Assembly (NCBI GenBank): GCA_902604855.1
Contig: CACLAF010000001.1
Span: 186,001 to 250,000 of the forward strand
Source: an uncultured SAR86 cluster bacterium
GTDB taxonomy: Bacteria; Pseudomonadota; Gammaproteobacteria; Magnimaribacterales; Magnimaribacteraceae
Length of the DNA: 64,000 nt
Direction: 5' to 3'
Shown piece after piece: positions 40,492 through 50,046 of the stretch (position 1 is its first letter; each line of letters opens with the position of its first letter). The notes below the pieces were generated by a model. The model did not search any database. It was not told where the DNA came from and saw only the letters and a list, made by a program, of their open reading frames with translations. A program made the translations under genes and the position numbers.

Positions 40492-41280
40492 ATGTCTTTA
40501 CTAAATGTAGGAAAAAAGTTTTTTATATTCTGTATATTAGCCAGCTCCATTTCTTATCATATCTCGGCTAATAAAGCCTTAGAGATTGCCATACTGAATG
40601 ACCAAAACAATAATGGCTTTATAGATAGTTCATCAGATATGACTATGAACTTAATAAATAGAAAAGGCGATGTAGTCTCAAGAAAATTAAGATTTAAAAG
40701 ACTAGAAGTTCCGGAAGACGGAGATAAGTCAATAGCGGTATTTGAAAGTCCTAGAGATGTTAAAGGTGTAGCAATTTTATCTTATGCACATAAAGTTCAA
40801 TCAGATGATCAGTGGCTTTATTTGCCTGCGTTGAAAAGAGTAAAAAGGATCGCCTCAAAAAATAAATCTGGGCCATTTTTAGGGAGTGAATTCTCCTTTG
40901 AAGATTTTTCATTCCAGGAAGTGGAGAAATATGAATATAAATTAATTGGTGAAGAAGATTATTTGAACCTCAAGTGCTTTGTTATTGAAAGAACACCTTT
41001 AGATCCCTATTCAGGATATACAAAACAACTAGTATGGATTGACAAAGAAAATTACCTAATACAAAAGATACACCTCTTTGATAGAAAATCTTTTCATCTG
41101 AAAACTCAAAAATTTGAAGAATATAAACTATATGAAGGTTTTTTTTGGCAACCACAAAAAATAGAAATGATTAATCATCAAAATGGAAAAAGTTCCATCC
41201 TGTTGTTTGAGAATGTGAAGCTTAATAGTGGCTTTACTGATAGAGATTTCACTCAAAACAGTCTTAAAAGATCCAGATAA
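40492..41280 (+). CDS. LolA-like outer-membrane lipoprotein-sorting-type protein
   Basis: A 262-residue periplasmic protein with an N-terminal signal (about 1-26, ending near SISYHISA). The body matches the LolA-like PF17131 pattern: DQWLYLPALKRVKRIASKNKSGPFLGSEFSFEDF and YTKQLVWIDKENYLIQKIHLFD. Such proteins bind lipid or lipoprotein in a beta half-barrel and often sit beside MMPL/RND pumps. A strong AAGGGAG ribosome site precedes the ATG. The next gene follows at once with no gap. Confidence 0.82.
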   Translation: MSLLNVGKKFFIFCILASSISYHISANKALEIAILNDQNNNGFIDSSSDMTMNLINRKGDVVSRKLRFKRLEVPEDGDKSIAVFESPRDVKGVAILSYAHKVQSDDQWLYLPALKRVKRIASKNKSGPFLGSEFSFEDFSFQEVEKYEYKLIGEEDYLNLKCFVIERTPLDPYSGYTKQLVWIDKENYLIQKIHLFDRKSFHLKTQKFEEYKLYEGFFWQPQKIEMINHQNGKSSILLFENVKLNSGFTDRDFTQNSLKRSR

Positions 41281-42447
41281 ATGTCTTACAAATATCTTGG
41301 AGTATTTATTGCTTTCTTGTGTCCTGCGCTTATCGGAGAGATTATTGGAGAGTATTCTCTTGATAATAGATATTTTTTTAATTCGGGCATGCAAGGACAA
41401 GAAAGAAATCATTCCTCATTCACTTTATCACCAGAAATATTTCTTGAAGAAGAAAATTCAATTCTGCACTTTAAACCCAAGTTAAGAAAAGATAATGAAG
41501 ACAATGAAAGAAATTTGGTAGATATACAAGAACTGTACTTAATTAATCTACTCGAAGATAAAGAAATCAAGTATGGAATAAGTAAGGAATTTTGGGGCGT
41601 TACAGAAACTACTCATAGAGTGGATATAATCAATCAAACAGATACCGCCGAAAGTTTCGATGGTGAAGATAAGCTTGGTCAGCCGATGGTCAAGGTATCA
41701 TTCGAAGAAAATTGGGGCCTCTTAGATTTTTATGCTTTGCTTGGTTTTCGTGAAAGAACTTATCCAGGAAACGATGGAAGACTCAGACAGCCAATGATCA
41801 TCGATACCGATAATCCTCAATATTTATCCTCTGCAAAAAATAAAAGAGTAGATTTTGCTTTTAGATGGAGCAATTACTTTGATCAACTTGAAATAGCGAT
41901 TTCTCACTTTTCTGGTACTTCCAGGGAGCCGAGATTCGTAGTATCTAACCAAAATTTGAAAGAGATAATTCCACTTTATGAGGTGATAGACCAAACAGGA
42001 TTTGAATTTCAATATCTATTAGGTAGCTTGGCTATTAAGTCAGAGATTATCTCAAGATCAGGACAGAGAGATAGATTTACAGCCGCTACATATGGTTTTG
42101 AATACACACAAGTGGGCATTCTCAGTTCTAGACTTGATCTCGGATGGATTTTAGAAGCAAATCATGACGATCGACTCCCAAGCTCGCCGGCGGTAATTGG
42201 CTCGAGGCTTACATTTAATGATATATCTGATACTCAAATATTAACGGGGATAATCTATGATGAAAGATCTGAGGAAATAGGAATTTTATTGGAAGCATCG
42301 AGAAGGTTGGGTGTATGTTGTTCCTTATCAATTGAAGGATTTTATTTCGACGATACGAATGAAGATAATGAAGAGTTTAAACTTTTTCAGTCCTACAAAG
42401 AGGACGATTTTTTGAGATTTGAATTTATATATTACATAGGTGATTAA
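41281..42447 (+). CDS. Putative outer-membrane beta-barrel protein
   Basis: A 388-residue exported protein: signal MSYKYLGVFIAFLCPALIGE, then alternating hydrophobic/polar strands typical of a barrel (for instance VDFAFRWSNYFDQLEIAISHF, LDLGWILEANHDD). It has no Cys-linked lipobox. It does not end in Phe but in RFEFIYYIGD. I cannot name a family; it has a general resemblance to DUF1302-type porins found with MMPL pumps. It is sandwiched without gaps between the LolA-like and MMPL genes, so it is likely the outer-membrane part of the same system. Confidence 0.65.
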   Translation: MSYKYLGVFIAFLCPALIGEIIGEYSLDNRYFFNSGMQGQERNHSSFTLSPEIFLEEENSILHFKPKLRKDNEDNERNLVDIQELYLINLLEDKEIKYGISKEFWGVTETTHRVDIINQTDTAESFDGEDKLGQPMVKVSFEENWGLLDFYALLGFRERTYPGNDGRLRQPMIIDTDNPQYLSSAKNKRVDFAFRWSNYFDQLEIAISHFSGTSREPRFVVSNQNLKEIIPLYEVIDQTGFEFQYLLGSLAIKSEIISRSGQRDRFTAATYGFEYTQVGILSSRLDLGWILEANHDDRLPSSPAVIGSRLTFNDISDTQILTGIIYDERSEEIGILLEASRRLGVCCSLSIEGFYFDDTNEDNEEFKLFQSYKEDDFLRFEFIYYIGD

Positions 42448-42452
42448 TAGGC

Positions 42453-44747
42453 GTGAATAAAAAAGTATTAGCTAGATTGATAATTGAATATAGAAAATTA
42501 TCGATATTTCTTTGCCTTATTTTATTCTTAGGATTGTCTCAGGGTTTATCTAAATTAGTATTCAATCCAGACTTAGAAACGTTCTTCCCTGAAGGACATC
42601 CCGCTACAGAGTTAAAGCATGATATAGATGATACTTTCCTTCCAACAGATAGTTTAATTATTGCGATAAGCGGCGGAAATGAAACAATTTTCAAGAAACA
42701 GACCTTAAATGTAATAGAAAAACTTACTGAATTGTCATGGACAACACCATTCTCAGTAAGAGTCGACAGCCTTACAAACTTTTCTTACGTTCGCTCTGTT
42801 GATGACGATTTAATAGTAGAACCTTTCATTGAAAATGCTCTGCTTCTGTCAGATCAAGAAATAAGGGAGAAATCCATAATAGTCGAAGACGAAGAAGCTA
42901 TATATGGCTCGGTAGTCTCTAAAGATAAGAAGACTTCAATCATAAACCTAGTTATAGATCCGCCTCAGCCTAATAAGGAAGCAAACTTAGAAGTAACTGT
43001 TGATTATGTTCTTGAATATCTTGATGAGGCTCAGAGAGAAAATCCAGAATTAGACATAAGGATATTAGGCAACCCTTATCAGGAATATATGGATCCAAAA
43101 ATGCTTGAAGAAGAAATACCGACGGTCATGAGTCTGATGTTTTTGATGATTTTCTTGTCTATATTTTTTGTATTAAGAAGTCTTGCCGCAGTTTTTTCAA
43201 CCTTTGGTGTCATCCTTCTGACAATTGGAGCAACTTTCGGTTCAGTTGGTCTTTTGGGTAATGTCCTTAATCAAATGGTTATAACCTATCCAGTTTTAAT
43301 TATAACTCTCGCATTAGCGGACTGTGTTCACCTTTTTGCAATCTATTTTCAGGAACGTAATAAAGGGGAAACAAGTAAAGAGTCAATGATAAAAAGCTTA
43401 GAATTAAATCTTCAACCACTTTTTTTGACAACGGTTACAACCTGTATTGGATTTTTATCATTTAATGCACTCGATGTGGAGCCTTTGAGAGATCTTGGAA
43501 ATGGAATTTCACTTGGAGTTCTATTTGCATTTATATACACAATATTTTTTATAGCTCCTCTTATCTCATTTTTAGATATAAAAATTCCGACATCTACACA
43601 ACAACAAATAAATTTATCTAGGAAGCTTGCGATTTTTAGTCTCTCTAGTGGAAAGACTTTTCTTTGGACAATTCCTTTGATTTGTTTCTTGCTTATTTTA
43701 TTAATTCCTTTGAATAAATTAGAAATGAATCCTACTCAAATGTATTCAGAAAAATATACGAGTTTTGGTCCAGATGTTTTATGGCTCGATAAAAAATTAG
43801 GAGCAAGCTTTCCTATAAGCTTTAAAGCTACTTCGGACAATGGCAGTGTCTCAAATCCAAGATTTTTGGAAGGCCTTGATAGTTTCTCTATATGGCTAGA
43901 AAAGCAAAAAGAAGTCACTCATGTTACATCTTTAGCAAGAACGATGAAATCTCTTAACAAAAGTATGCATGGCGATGATTTGAAAATGAAAGTTATACCT
44001 GAAGATCAAGAGCTATCATCCCAATACCTTTTCTTCTATGAAATGTCTCTCCCTTTGGGTTTAGATCTTAATACCTCGATTAGCCAAGATAGAGGTTCTA
44101 CAAGAATAGCAGCAACATTGAGGGAAATGACGTCTAAAGAATATCTAATATTTGATGAAAAGGTCACCAAATATCTTAGGGAAAATAATCTTGAAAGTAC
44201 CATTTCAAAACCTGCTGGATTCAGAGTTATTTTTGTCTATTTGATGGAAGCTATAGTGAACTCTTTATTAGTTGGTGTGACCATAGGGCTGGCTTTAATC
44301 ATAACTGTAATAGGGTTTTTCTTTAGATCAGCTTCTTTCGGATTTCTATCCTCTTTTCCCAATATCCTTCCAATTGTGAGCGCCTTTGGTATCTGGGCAA
44401 TTATAGATGGTCAAATAGATTTTATGGTTGCAGTTGGAATGGGTTCCACTTTAGGCATCATCGTTGACTTCACAGTCCACCTTCTTAGCAAATATGATTT
44501 AGCGAGACAAGAATTGAAAAAGAGTCCGGAAGATGCAGTTCTTTTTGCCTTTGAAGCAGTTGGTTTTGCATTAATGGCTATGACCATCATACTGGCCTTG
44601 GGCTTCTCAGTTTTGCATCTTGTAAGTTTTCTTCCAATGCACAATTTTGCACAATTTTCTATACTCGCTTTTGTCTTTGCACTTATTATTGATTTCTTTC
44701 TATTCCCAAATCTACTCGTCAGATTCGACAAAAGAAAGTTTGACTAA
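42453..44747 (+). CDS. MMPL/RND-family transporter
   Basis: A 764-residue inner-membrane RND-superfamily protein. It starts with GTG and a membrane segment (about 15-33), then a periplasmic domain beginning DLETFFPEGHPATELKHDID. Two bundles of membrane helices follow (about 220-380 and 600-755), each after a periplasmic loop. The motif ALADCVHLFAIYF in the first bundle and GMGSTLGIIVDFTVHLLSKY in the second hold the acidic residues of the proton relay. This is the MmpL/HpnN layout associated with lipid or hydrophobe export. Confidence 0.88.
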   Translation: MNKKVLARLIIEYRKLSIFLCLILFLGLSQGLSKLVFNPDLETFFPEGHPATELKHDIDDTFLPTDSLIIAISGGNETIFKKQTLNVIEKLTELSWTTPFSVRVDSLTNFSYVRSVDDDLIVEPFIENALLLSDQEIREKSIIVEDEEAIYGSVVSKDKKTSIINLVIDPPQPNKEANLEVTVDYVLEYLDEAQRENPELDIRILGNPYQEYMDPKMLEEEIPTVMSLMFLMIFLSIFFVLRSLAAVFSTFGVILLTIGATFGSVGLLGNVLNQMVITYPVLIITLALADCVHLFAIYFQERNKGETSKESMIKSLELNLQPLFLTTVTTCIGFLSFNALDVEPLRDLGNGISLGVLFAFIYTIFFIAPLISFLDIKIPTSTQQQINLSRKLAIFSLSSGKTFLWTIPLICFLLILLIPLNKLEMNPTQMYSEKYTSFGPDVLWLDKKLGASFPISFKATSDNGSVSNPRFLEGLDSFSIWLEKQKEVTHVTSLARTMKSLNKSMHGDDLKMKVIPEDQELSSQYLFFYEMSLPLGLDLNTSISQDRGSTRIAATLREMTSKEYLIFDEKVTKYLRENNLESTISKPAGFRVIFVYLMEAIVNSLLVGVTIGLALIITVIGFFFRSASFGFLSSFPNILPIVSAFGIWAIIDGQIDFMVAVGMGSTLGIIVDFTVHLLSKYDLARQELKKSPEDAVLFAFEAVGFALMAMTIILALGFSVLHLVSFLPMHNFAQFSILAFVFALIIDFFLFPNLLVRFDKRKFD

Positions 44748-45979
44748 GACTTGGTCAAATAGTAACCACAAAACCAACAAGGAATTAACGATAAAGCTGC
44801 AATCATAAAAGCAAAGCTATAATCTCCTGAGCCTAATACTAAGGGTGCTATGTTGTTTCCTATTAGCATGGAAATATTCCCAAAACCCATAAAAATTCCA
44901 AAGTTTGTTGCGCTAGTATTTGAAGTACAAAGTGCCATTAGGATGGAAAATATTAAAACCGACCAACCTGCATCAACAGCATCCACACCAATGATGGCTA
45001 TTGATGAAATAAGATCAGAAGTTTCAGAACTAAAACTACTCACCGCAAAAAAGATAAAAGCTTGTCCAGTAATAAAAAATAGAAGAAGAAATCTTTTTGA
45101 AAAATAGATGGTTAGTAAACCTGCCGATAAACCAATCAATCCTCCTAACCACATGCCATAGGGACGTAAAGAGCCTATATCCTCTCCAGTCCAACCTAGA
45201 ACTTTGATATAGAATTCATTGTAGATTACATCAAATATTCCATATCCTATGTTCGAAAAAAGCATAAAGATAATTGCAGCAAATGCGCTTCTATTGAATA
45301 GACTTTGACTAATGCCTTTTATTAACTCATTGAGCGTAAGTCTATTCTTATAAGATAGCTCTCGTTGGCCGGCCTTATGAGACAGCTCTTTAGAAAAAAG
45401 TGGGAATAGGAAAGCTAGGGACATCAGTAAAATCAAGACTAAGAAACCTTCATTAATTCCATAACCATAAAAAACAGAAGTAGCCAAAGCCATCCCAAAA
45501 CCTCGTCCCAATGTCTTACTGCCCCACATGAAACCATTTGCGTTGGCCATCTGGTCTTTTCTTAAACTATCTGCAGCAAGGGCATCTATAGCAATATCCG
45601 ATATTGCTACAAACGTGTTATGAAGCGTCAATAAACTTATAAGGATGAAGTTAACTTGCGTCACCTCAATAAAGATTAAAGGTGAGACAGCTAACATCAT
45701 TGCAACCTGACTGATCAATATCCAAAATCTTCTTCTACCGAATCTACTTAAAGTAAATGAATCAATAATTGGCCCAAGAAATACTTTTAGTGTCCACGGA
45801 ACCATTGTTATAGACAACAATAATGAGATATCTTTTACAGAAGCACCGATAGATACAAGATAGGTTGTTAAGGCAAATAAAGTGCCTCCAGAAAGTCCTT
45901 GAGACAAATAAACGGCGCTAAGACTCCCAATATGCCAAATACTGCCTTCACTCAAAAGACGAGATTTAAATAATTCCAT
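44744..45979 (-). CDS. Major facilitator superfamily transporter (AmpG-like)
   Basis: A 411-residue protein with about 12 predicted membrane helices. The N-terminal half shows LSQGLSGGTLFALTTYLVSIGASVKDISLL and GPIIDSFTLSRFGRRRFWI, the loop 2-3 MFS signature in an AmpG/PAT-type form. No substrate can be given; AmpG relatives carry muropeptides or acetyl-CoA. It is convergent with the MMPL gene (4-nt overlap) and lies 19 nt downstream of the luciferase-like gene. Confidence 0.82.
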   Translation of the reverse strand: MELFKSRLLSEGSIWHIGSLSAVYLSQGLSGGTLFALTTYLVSIGASVKDISLLLSITMVPWTLKVFLGPIIDSFTLSRFGRRRFWILISQVAMMLAVSPLIFIEVTQVNFILISLLTLHNTFVAISDIAIDALAADSLRKDQMANANGFMWGSKTLGRGFGMALATSVFYGYGINEGFLVLILLMSLAFLFPLFSKELSHKAGQRELSYKNRLTLNELIKGISQSLFNRSAFAAIIFMLFSNIGYGIFDVIYNEFYIKVLGWTGEDIGSLRPYGMWLGGLIGLSAGLLTIYFSKRFLLLFFITGQAFIFFAVSSFSSETSDLISSIAIIGVDAVDAGWSVLIFSILMALCTSNTSATNFGIFMGFGNISMLIGNNIAPLVLGSGDYSFAFMIAALSLIPCWFCGYYLTKS

Positions 45980-45998
45980 TTATGTTAAATTTATTGAG

Positions 45999-46985
45999 TT
46001 AGTTAAGAGCAAATGATTGCTTAATTAGATCATAGGATCTTACTCTGGCAGAAAAGGGTTCGCATATAGTTATGATTTTTAGCTCCTCAGGTTCAACTTT
46101 GTTCAAAATTGGTTGAAGCTTCTCTCTTATAGTCTGTGCGGTACCTACAAATGTTCTATTATCATTTGTTCTCACAAGATCGCCATTAATAGAGTCTTTT
46201 GCCTCTTCCAAAGTTGGGAATGTTCCGAAAATCCCTTTTTGAGAATTAAGTCTCCATGCAGCTGCACTTAAAGATAATTCTTCTGCTTCCTTATCTGTAT
46301 CAGCACAGATAGAAAATACGCCCACACTTATTTTTGGTTTATCTGCAAAAATGGATGGCTGAAAGTTATCTCGATAAACATCTGCGAGTTCTATGCATGA
46401 AGGATCAATAAAATATGCCAGTGCCATAGGTAACCCGAAATGGGCGGCATATTCTGCCCCCTGTCTTGAGGATACCAATAGCCAAACTTCAGGCAATTCA
46501 CCTAGTCCAGGAGTAACGTTAACTGACTCAAAAGATTCTGTGGATGAAACACTTCCCTCTAGAAAGGACTTCAAATCATTCATCTTTGTCGGAAAAAACT
46601 CTGGTCCAGTTGTCTTAGAACCATAAGCAAGCGCGCCAGCCTGGTAGGCATCACTTCCTGGTGCCCTTCCAAGACCCAAATCAATTCTATTTGGAAATAA
46701 TGATTCTAATAGTCTAAAATTTTCTGCTACTTTATAGGGACTATAGTGCATAAGCATAACCCCTCCTGAGCCTATGCGAATCGATTCTGTTTCTGATGCC
46801 AGACTAGGTATTAATATCTCAGGTGAACATCCAGCAAATGAAGAAGACCCGTGATGCTCAGCTAACCAAAATCGGTTTAATCCCAAAGAATCACAATATT
46901 TAGCTAACTCTCTAGTGTCTTTGATTGCTTGATCTGCACTTGAGTTAGAAAAAATAGGAGATTGGTCGACTACGCTTATCTTCAT
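45999..46985 (-). CDS. LLM-class flavin-dependent oxidoreductase
   Basis: A 328-residue luciferase-like TIM barrel. The N-terminus KISVVDQSPIFS, then FWLAEHHGSSSFAGCSPEI, RIGSGGVMLMHYSPYKVAENFRLLE and IDLGLGRAPGSD match the YhbW-type group of FMN-using monooxygenases. The start overlaps the stop of the upstream gene in ATGA. The substrate may be the molecule transported or bound by its operon mates, but nothing in the sequence tells which. Confidence 0.86.
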   Translation of the reverse strand: MKISVVDQSPIFSNSSADQAIKDTRELAKYCDSLGLNRFWLAEHHGSSSFAGCSPEILIPSLASETESIRIGSGGVMLMHYSPYKVAENFRLLESLFPNRIDLGLGRAPGSDAYQAGALAYGSKTTGPEFFPTKMNDLKSFLEGSVSSTESFESVNVTPGLGELPEVWLLVSSRQGAEYAAHFGLPMALAYFIDPSCIELADVYRDNFQPSIFADKPKISVGVFSICADTDKEAEELSLSAAAWRLNSQKGIFGTFPTLEEAKDSINGDLVRTNDNRTFVGTAQTIREKLQPILNKVEPEELKIITICEPFSARVRSYDLIKQSFALN

Positions 46986-47995
46986 GGTCCGATAGGCTTA
47001 CCATCAATTACTTGATCTAAATATTCGGACATGCCATAACCAACAATACCTTTGTATGTATACTGAGTCATTCCTTCAGTAATTCTTGTGACAAGGCTAT
47101 CTCCTGCAGGCGTGTTTCTTCTGTTTCTTAGGGGAATCAAAGAGATAACTTTTCCTTCAACCTCATATTCACCTTCATCGGTTTCTGCCCAAGCCGTAAA
47201 AGTCTTTTGGAAATGATCATCATCATATTCAGTCTCTATTTTGCAGTCCTTAACAATCTCATATTTTCCATCTTTAAGAACTATCCCTCCTCTTCTTTCA
47301 GAATCTTCGCTCTGGTGAACAATACTAAACATAAACCCTATCTCGTCATTTATATTTATCGTTAACCATCGATACCATTCAATTGCTTGCCAATATCTAG
47401 GACCCCAGCTTTTATCTCTAAGGCCTAGGCCATCGATAGTCCATTCTTCACCATTTATTTTAATAACACCTTTTCCAGACGTATGTTGTTCATAGTGGGC
47501 TTTTGAGAAACTTTTTTCAGGATCTCTTTCTAGAGGCCTCCCATCTTTTCTTACTGCCTGTCCTCCAAACATAGGGGATATGCCACTAATATTTATATCA
47601 GCTTCGCATTCAACTCTTGGATTCTCTTTAAAAGCTTTGCTTGGGTTTAACATATCTTTAGGATTGTCTAATAGTAATATCTTCCCTTTATATTGAACTT
47701 TTAATGACTTGAAGGGATCAATTACCTCAAACTTCATGCCACCTGCATCAAAAAATTCATTTGTTGTTATTTCAGGTCTACCAAACATGAAACCAATCCT
47801 TCCATCAGGAAGATATATACAACAAGTCATCTCTGCGTATCCCTCATTAGGTCTATTACCCAATCTAAACCAGCCACCCATTTTCTTATTGTGGTCAAAT
47901 ACATTGAAATACATACTTTCGTTGTAATTGGAGGCTTCATCAGGTTGATGATTAAATTCATCTTGTGGTTCAAGTTTAATTTCAATATCACTCAT
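46982..47995 (-). CDS. CrtC/AttH-like protein (DUF7064/7065 type), function unknown
   Basis: A 337-residue beta-rich protein with two lipocalin-like halves. Motifs in the second half, SKAHYEQHTSGKGVIKINGEEW and GLGLRDKSWGPRYW, are typical of the AttH/hydroxyneurosporene synthase-like superfamily and of DUF7064. Members are proposed to bind or hydrate terpenoid or lipid substrates. No signal peptide. It heads the operon with a luciferase-like monooxygenase and an MFS transporter. Family placement is from memory and moderately sure; function unknown. Confidence 0.6.
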   Translation of the reverse strand: MSDIEIKLEPQDEFNHQPDEASNYNESMYFNVFDHNKKMGGWFRLGNRPNEGYAEMTCCIYLPDGRIGFMFGRPEITTNEFFDAGGMKFEVIDPFKSLKVQYKGKILLLDNPKDMLNPSKAFKENPRVECEADINISGISPMFGGQAVRKDGRPLERDPEKSFSKAHYEQHTSGKGVIKINGEEWTIDGLGLRDKSWGPRYWQAIEWYRWLTININDEIGFMFSIVHQSEDSERRGGIVLKDGKYEIVKDCKIETEYDDDHFQKTFTAWAETDEGEYEVEGKVISLIPLRNRRNTPAGDSLVTRITEGMTQYTYKGIVGYGMSEYLDQVIDGKPIGP

Positions 47996-48101
47996 ATCTT
48001 TTATATCCTTTAATCTATTATCTAGTTTATATCTTCTTTTACAATCGCTGAAGGAAAGTCTGTCTTAGAGTTATAATTAAAAAATAAGAATTAATCTAGA
48101 A

Positions 48102-49616
48102 ATGAAACTTTATACCGCCAAAGAAACGAAAAAAATTGATAACCTTGCAATAAAAGAAAAAGAAATATCAGGTTATTCACTTATGCAAAGGGCTGCTGAA
48201 TTTGCATTAGATGTAATTTTAAAGGAGTTTGGACCACTAGAAGAATTAGTTATCTTTTGCGCAAAAGGAAAAAACTCTGGAGATGGTTTTCTTTTAGGAA
48301 GCTTAGCAAAAGAGTTTGGCCTGAATGTGACTATAGTTACTTGTTGTCCTTCTAAAGAAATTAAGGGAGTGTCCATCAAAGCATTCAAAGAAATGAAGGC
48401 GTCCAAGGCCAAAATTATCTCTATCAACTCTATTGGAAAGTTAAAAGTTTCTAGGAAAGCGGTCATAGTAGACGCTCTGATTGGAACTGGCATAAAAGGT
48501 AATCTAAGAAAGAATATTAAGGACTCCATATTGGCCTTGAATAGATTGGGCACCAAATTACCAGTTGTATCTCTAGATATAGCATCTGGTGTTAATCCAG
48601 ATACAGGGGAAGTAGAGGATATTTGTGTCTATGCAGACATCACTACAACCTTTGTTGCTCAAAAAAGAGGTTGCTTTACCTCGATTGGGAAAAAAGTGTC
48701 AGGAGAAGTAATGTACTCTGATCTTGAAATACCAAAACAATTATTTTCTAAAGTCACTTCAACAAGTTCCATCATTAATTTTGAAGAAAATTTAGATAAG
48801 GTGGTTTACAGAGAACAAGATGCCCATAAAGGAAATTTTGGGCATGTTCTTGTAGTAGGCGGGGATAGAGGTTTGGGTGGAGCTGGACTTATGGCCTCAA
48901 AAGCAGCAGTCTACTCTGGTGCAGGATTAACCAGTTTAGTTACAAGACCTGAACATGTTAATGCAAGCTTAGTATCATGTCCTGAAGTGATGGTGAAAGG
49001 AGTAAATTCTGGGCAAGATTTAGAAGAGCATCTAATTAAACCAACTGTAATTGCAATAGGTCCAGGTCTCGGGCGGACAGCTTGGTCAGAACAAATGATA
49101 CAAAGAGTTTTTTGGGAAGCTGAAAAAAGAGATTTTGTAGTCATTATGGATGCCGATGCACTAAATCTTTTACCCAAATTAAAACTATCTAGTAAATTAC
49201 CAAGGCGTTTGGTCTTAACCCCTCATCCTGGAGAGGCAGCTACATTATTGAATACTAATGTAGAAACTATTGAATCAGATAGATTTGCTTATTCAGCAAA
49301 GATTCAAAAAAAATTCAATGCAACCGTCGTATTGAAAGGATCAGGAACTGTCATATGTCACAAAAAAAATGGGATTCAGCAATGGGGAGTCTGCAATGCC
49401 GGTAATCCAGGAATGGCATCAGGAGGTATGGGTGACGTCTTAACGGGTATCATTGCAGGAATGATAGCCCAAGGACTAACACCAAAGGAAGCCTGTGAAG
49501 TAGGCGTAGACTTGCATGCCAAAGCAGCTGATCAAGCTTCATTCGATTTGGGTGAAGTTGGACTGACGCCAAGTGATGTGATTGAAGAGTTAAGATACTT
49601 ACTGAAATATGACTAG
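48102..49616 (+). CDS. nnr: Bifunctional NAD(P)H-hydrate epimerase / ADP-dependent dehydratase
   Basis: Repairs hydrated NADH and NADPH. The 504 residues comprise the epimerase domain (about 1-220, FCAKGKNSGDGFLLG and VDALIGTGIKGN) and the dehydratase domain (about 230-500, KGNFGHVLVVGGDRGLGGAG, LTPHPGEAATLL and GNPGMASGGMGDVLTGIIAGMIAQG). A TATAAT box lies about 30 nt before the ATG. It overlaps tsaE by 8 nt, the classic nnr-tsaE order. Confidence 0.95.
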   Translation: MKLYTAKETKKIDNLAIKEKEISGYSLMQRAAEFALDVILKEFGPLEELVIFCAKGKNSGDGFLLGSLAKEFGLNVTIVTCCPSKEIKGVSIKAFKEMKASKAKIISINSIGKLKVSRKAVIVDALIGTGIKGNLRKNIKDSILALNRLGTKLPVVSLDIASGVNPDTGEVEDICVYADITTTFVAQKRGCFTSIGKKVSGEVMYSDLEIPKQLFSKVTSTSSIINFEENLDKVVYREQDAHKGNFGHVLVVGGDRGLGGAGLMASKAAVYSGAGLTSLVTRPEHVNASLVSCPEVMVKGVNSGQDLEEHLIKPTVIAIGPGLGRTAWSEQMIQRVFWEAEKRDFVVIMDADALNLLPKLKLSSKLPRRLVLTPHPGEAATLLNTNVETIESDRFAYSAKIQKKFNATVVLKGSGTVICHKKNGIQQWGVCNAGNPGMASGGMGDVLTGIIAGMIAQGLTPKEACEVGVDLHAKAADQASFDLGEVGLTPSDVIEELRYLLKYD

Positions 49617-50046
49617 GCTTACAGTTACCTCAAATGAGAATGAAACCATCGCTGCCGGGGAGGAGCTAGCGCAAGAAATTAGTAAAATTAAAACTGATAG
49701 ATCAATAATTATATTTTTAGAAGGCGAACTGGGAGCTGGTAAAACAACTTTCACCAAAGGAATTCTTAAAGGCTTTAATTATAAAGAGTTAGTTAAAAGT
49801 CCTACTTACAATATTGTTGAAATACACGAAACAGATAAATATAGAGTTTTTCATTTTGATCTTTATAGAATCTCTGAACCGATAGAACTAGAAGAAATTG
49901 GTATAGAAGAATACCTTAAAGAGCTTAAATCAGTCTCAATCTTTGAGTGGCCTAAAAATGGTAAAGGAACTCTTCCCTCTGCCGATTTTAATGTTCAAAT
50001 TTCATACAATGGGAAAGATGATAGAAGAGAGTTATTGATATCATGA
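49609..50046 (+). CDS. tsaE: tRNA N6-threonylcarbamoyladenosine synthesis ATPase TsaE
   Basis: ATPase that recycles the TsaBD complex forming t6A37 in tRNAs. The 145 residues have Walker A EGELGAGKTTFTKGIL (about 36-51), SPTYNIVE, HFDLYRI and the conserved SIFEWPKNG. The start overlaps nnr and the stop overlaps the next gene in ATGA. In many relatives an AmiC amidase gene follows; here a phosphoesterase does. Confidence 0.94.
   Translation: MTRLTVTSNENETIAAGEELAQEISKIKTDRSIIIFLEGELGAGKTTFTKGILKGFNYKELVKSPTYNIVEIHETDKYRVFHFDLYRISEPIELEEIGIEEYLKELKSVSIFEWPKNGKGTLPSADFNVQISYNGKDDRRELLIS

Noticed and set aside
46393-46626. Plus-strand ORF of 77 aa in the luciferase-like gene
   Set aside because: Antisense shadow without recognisable features.
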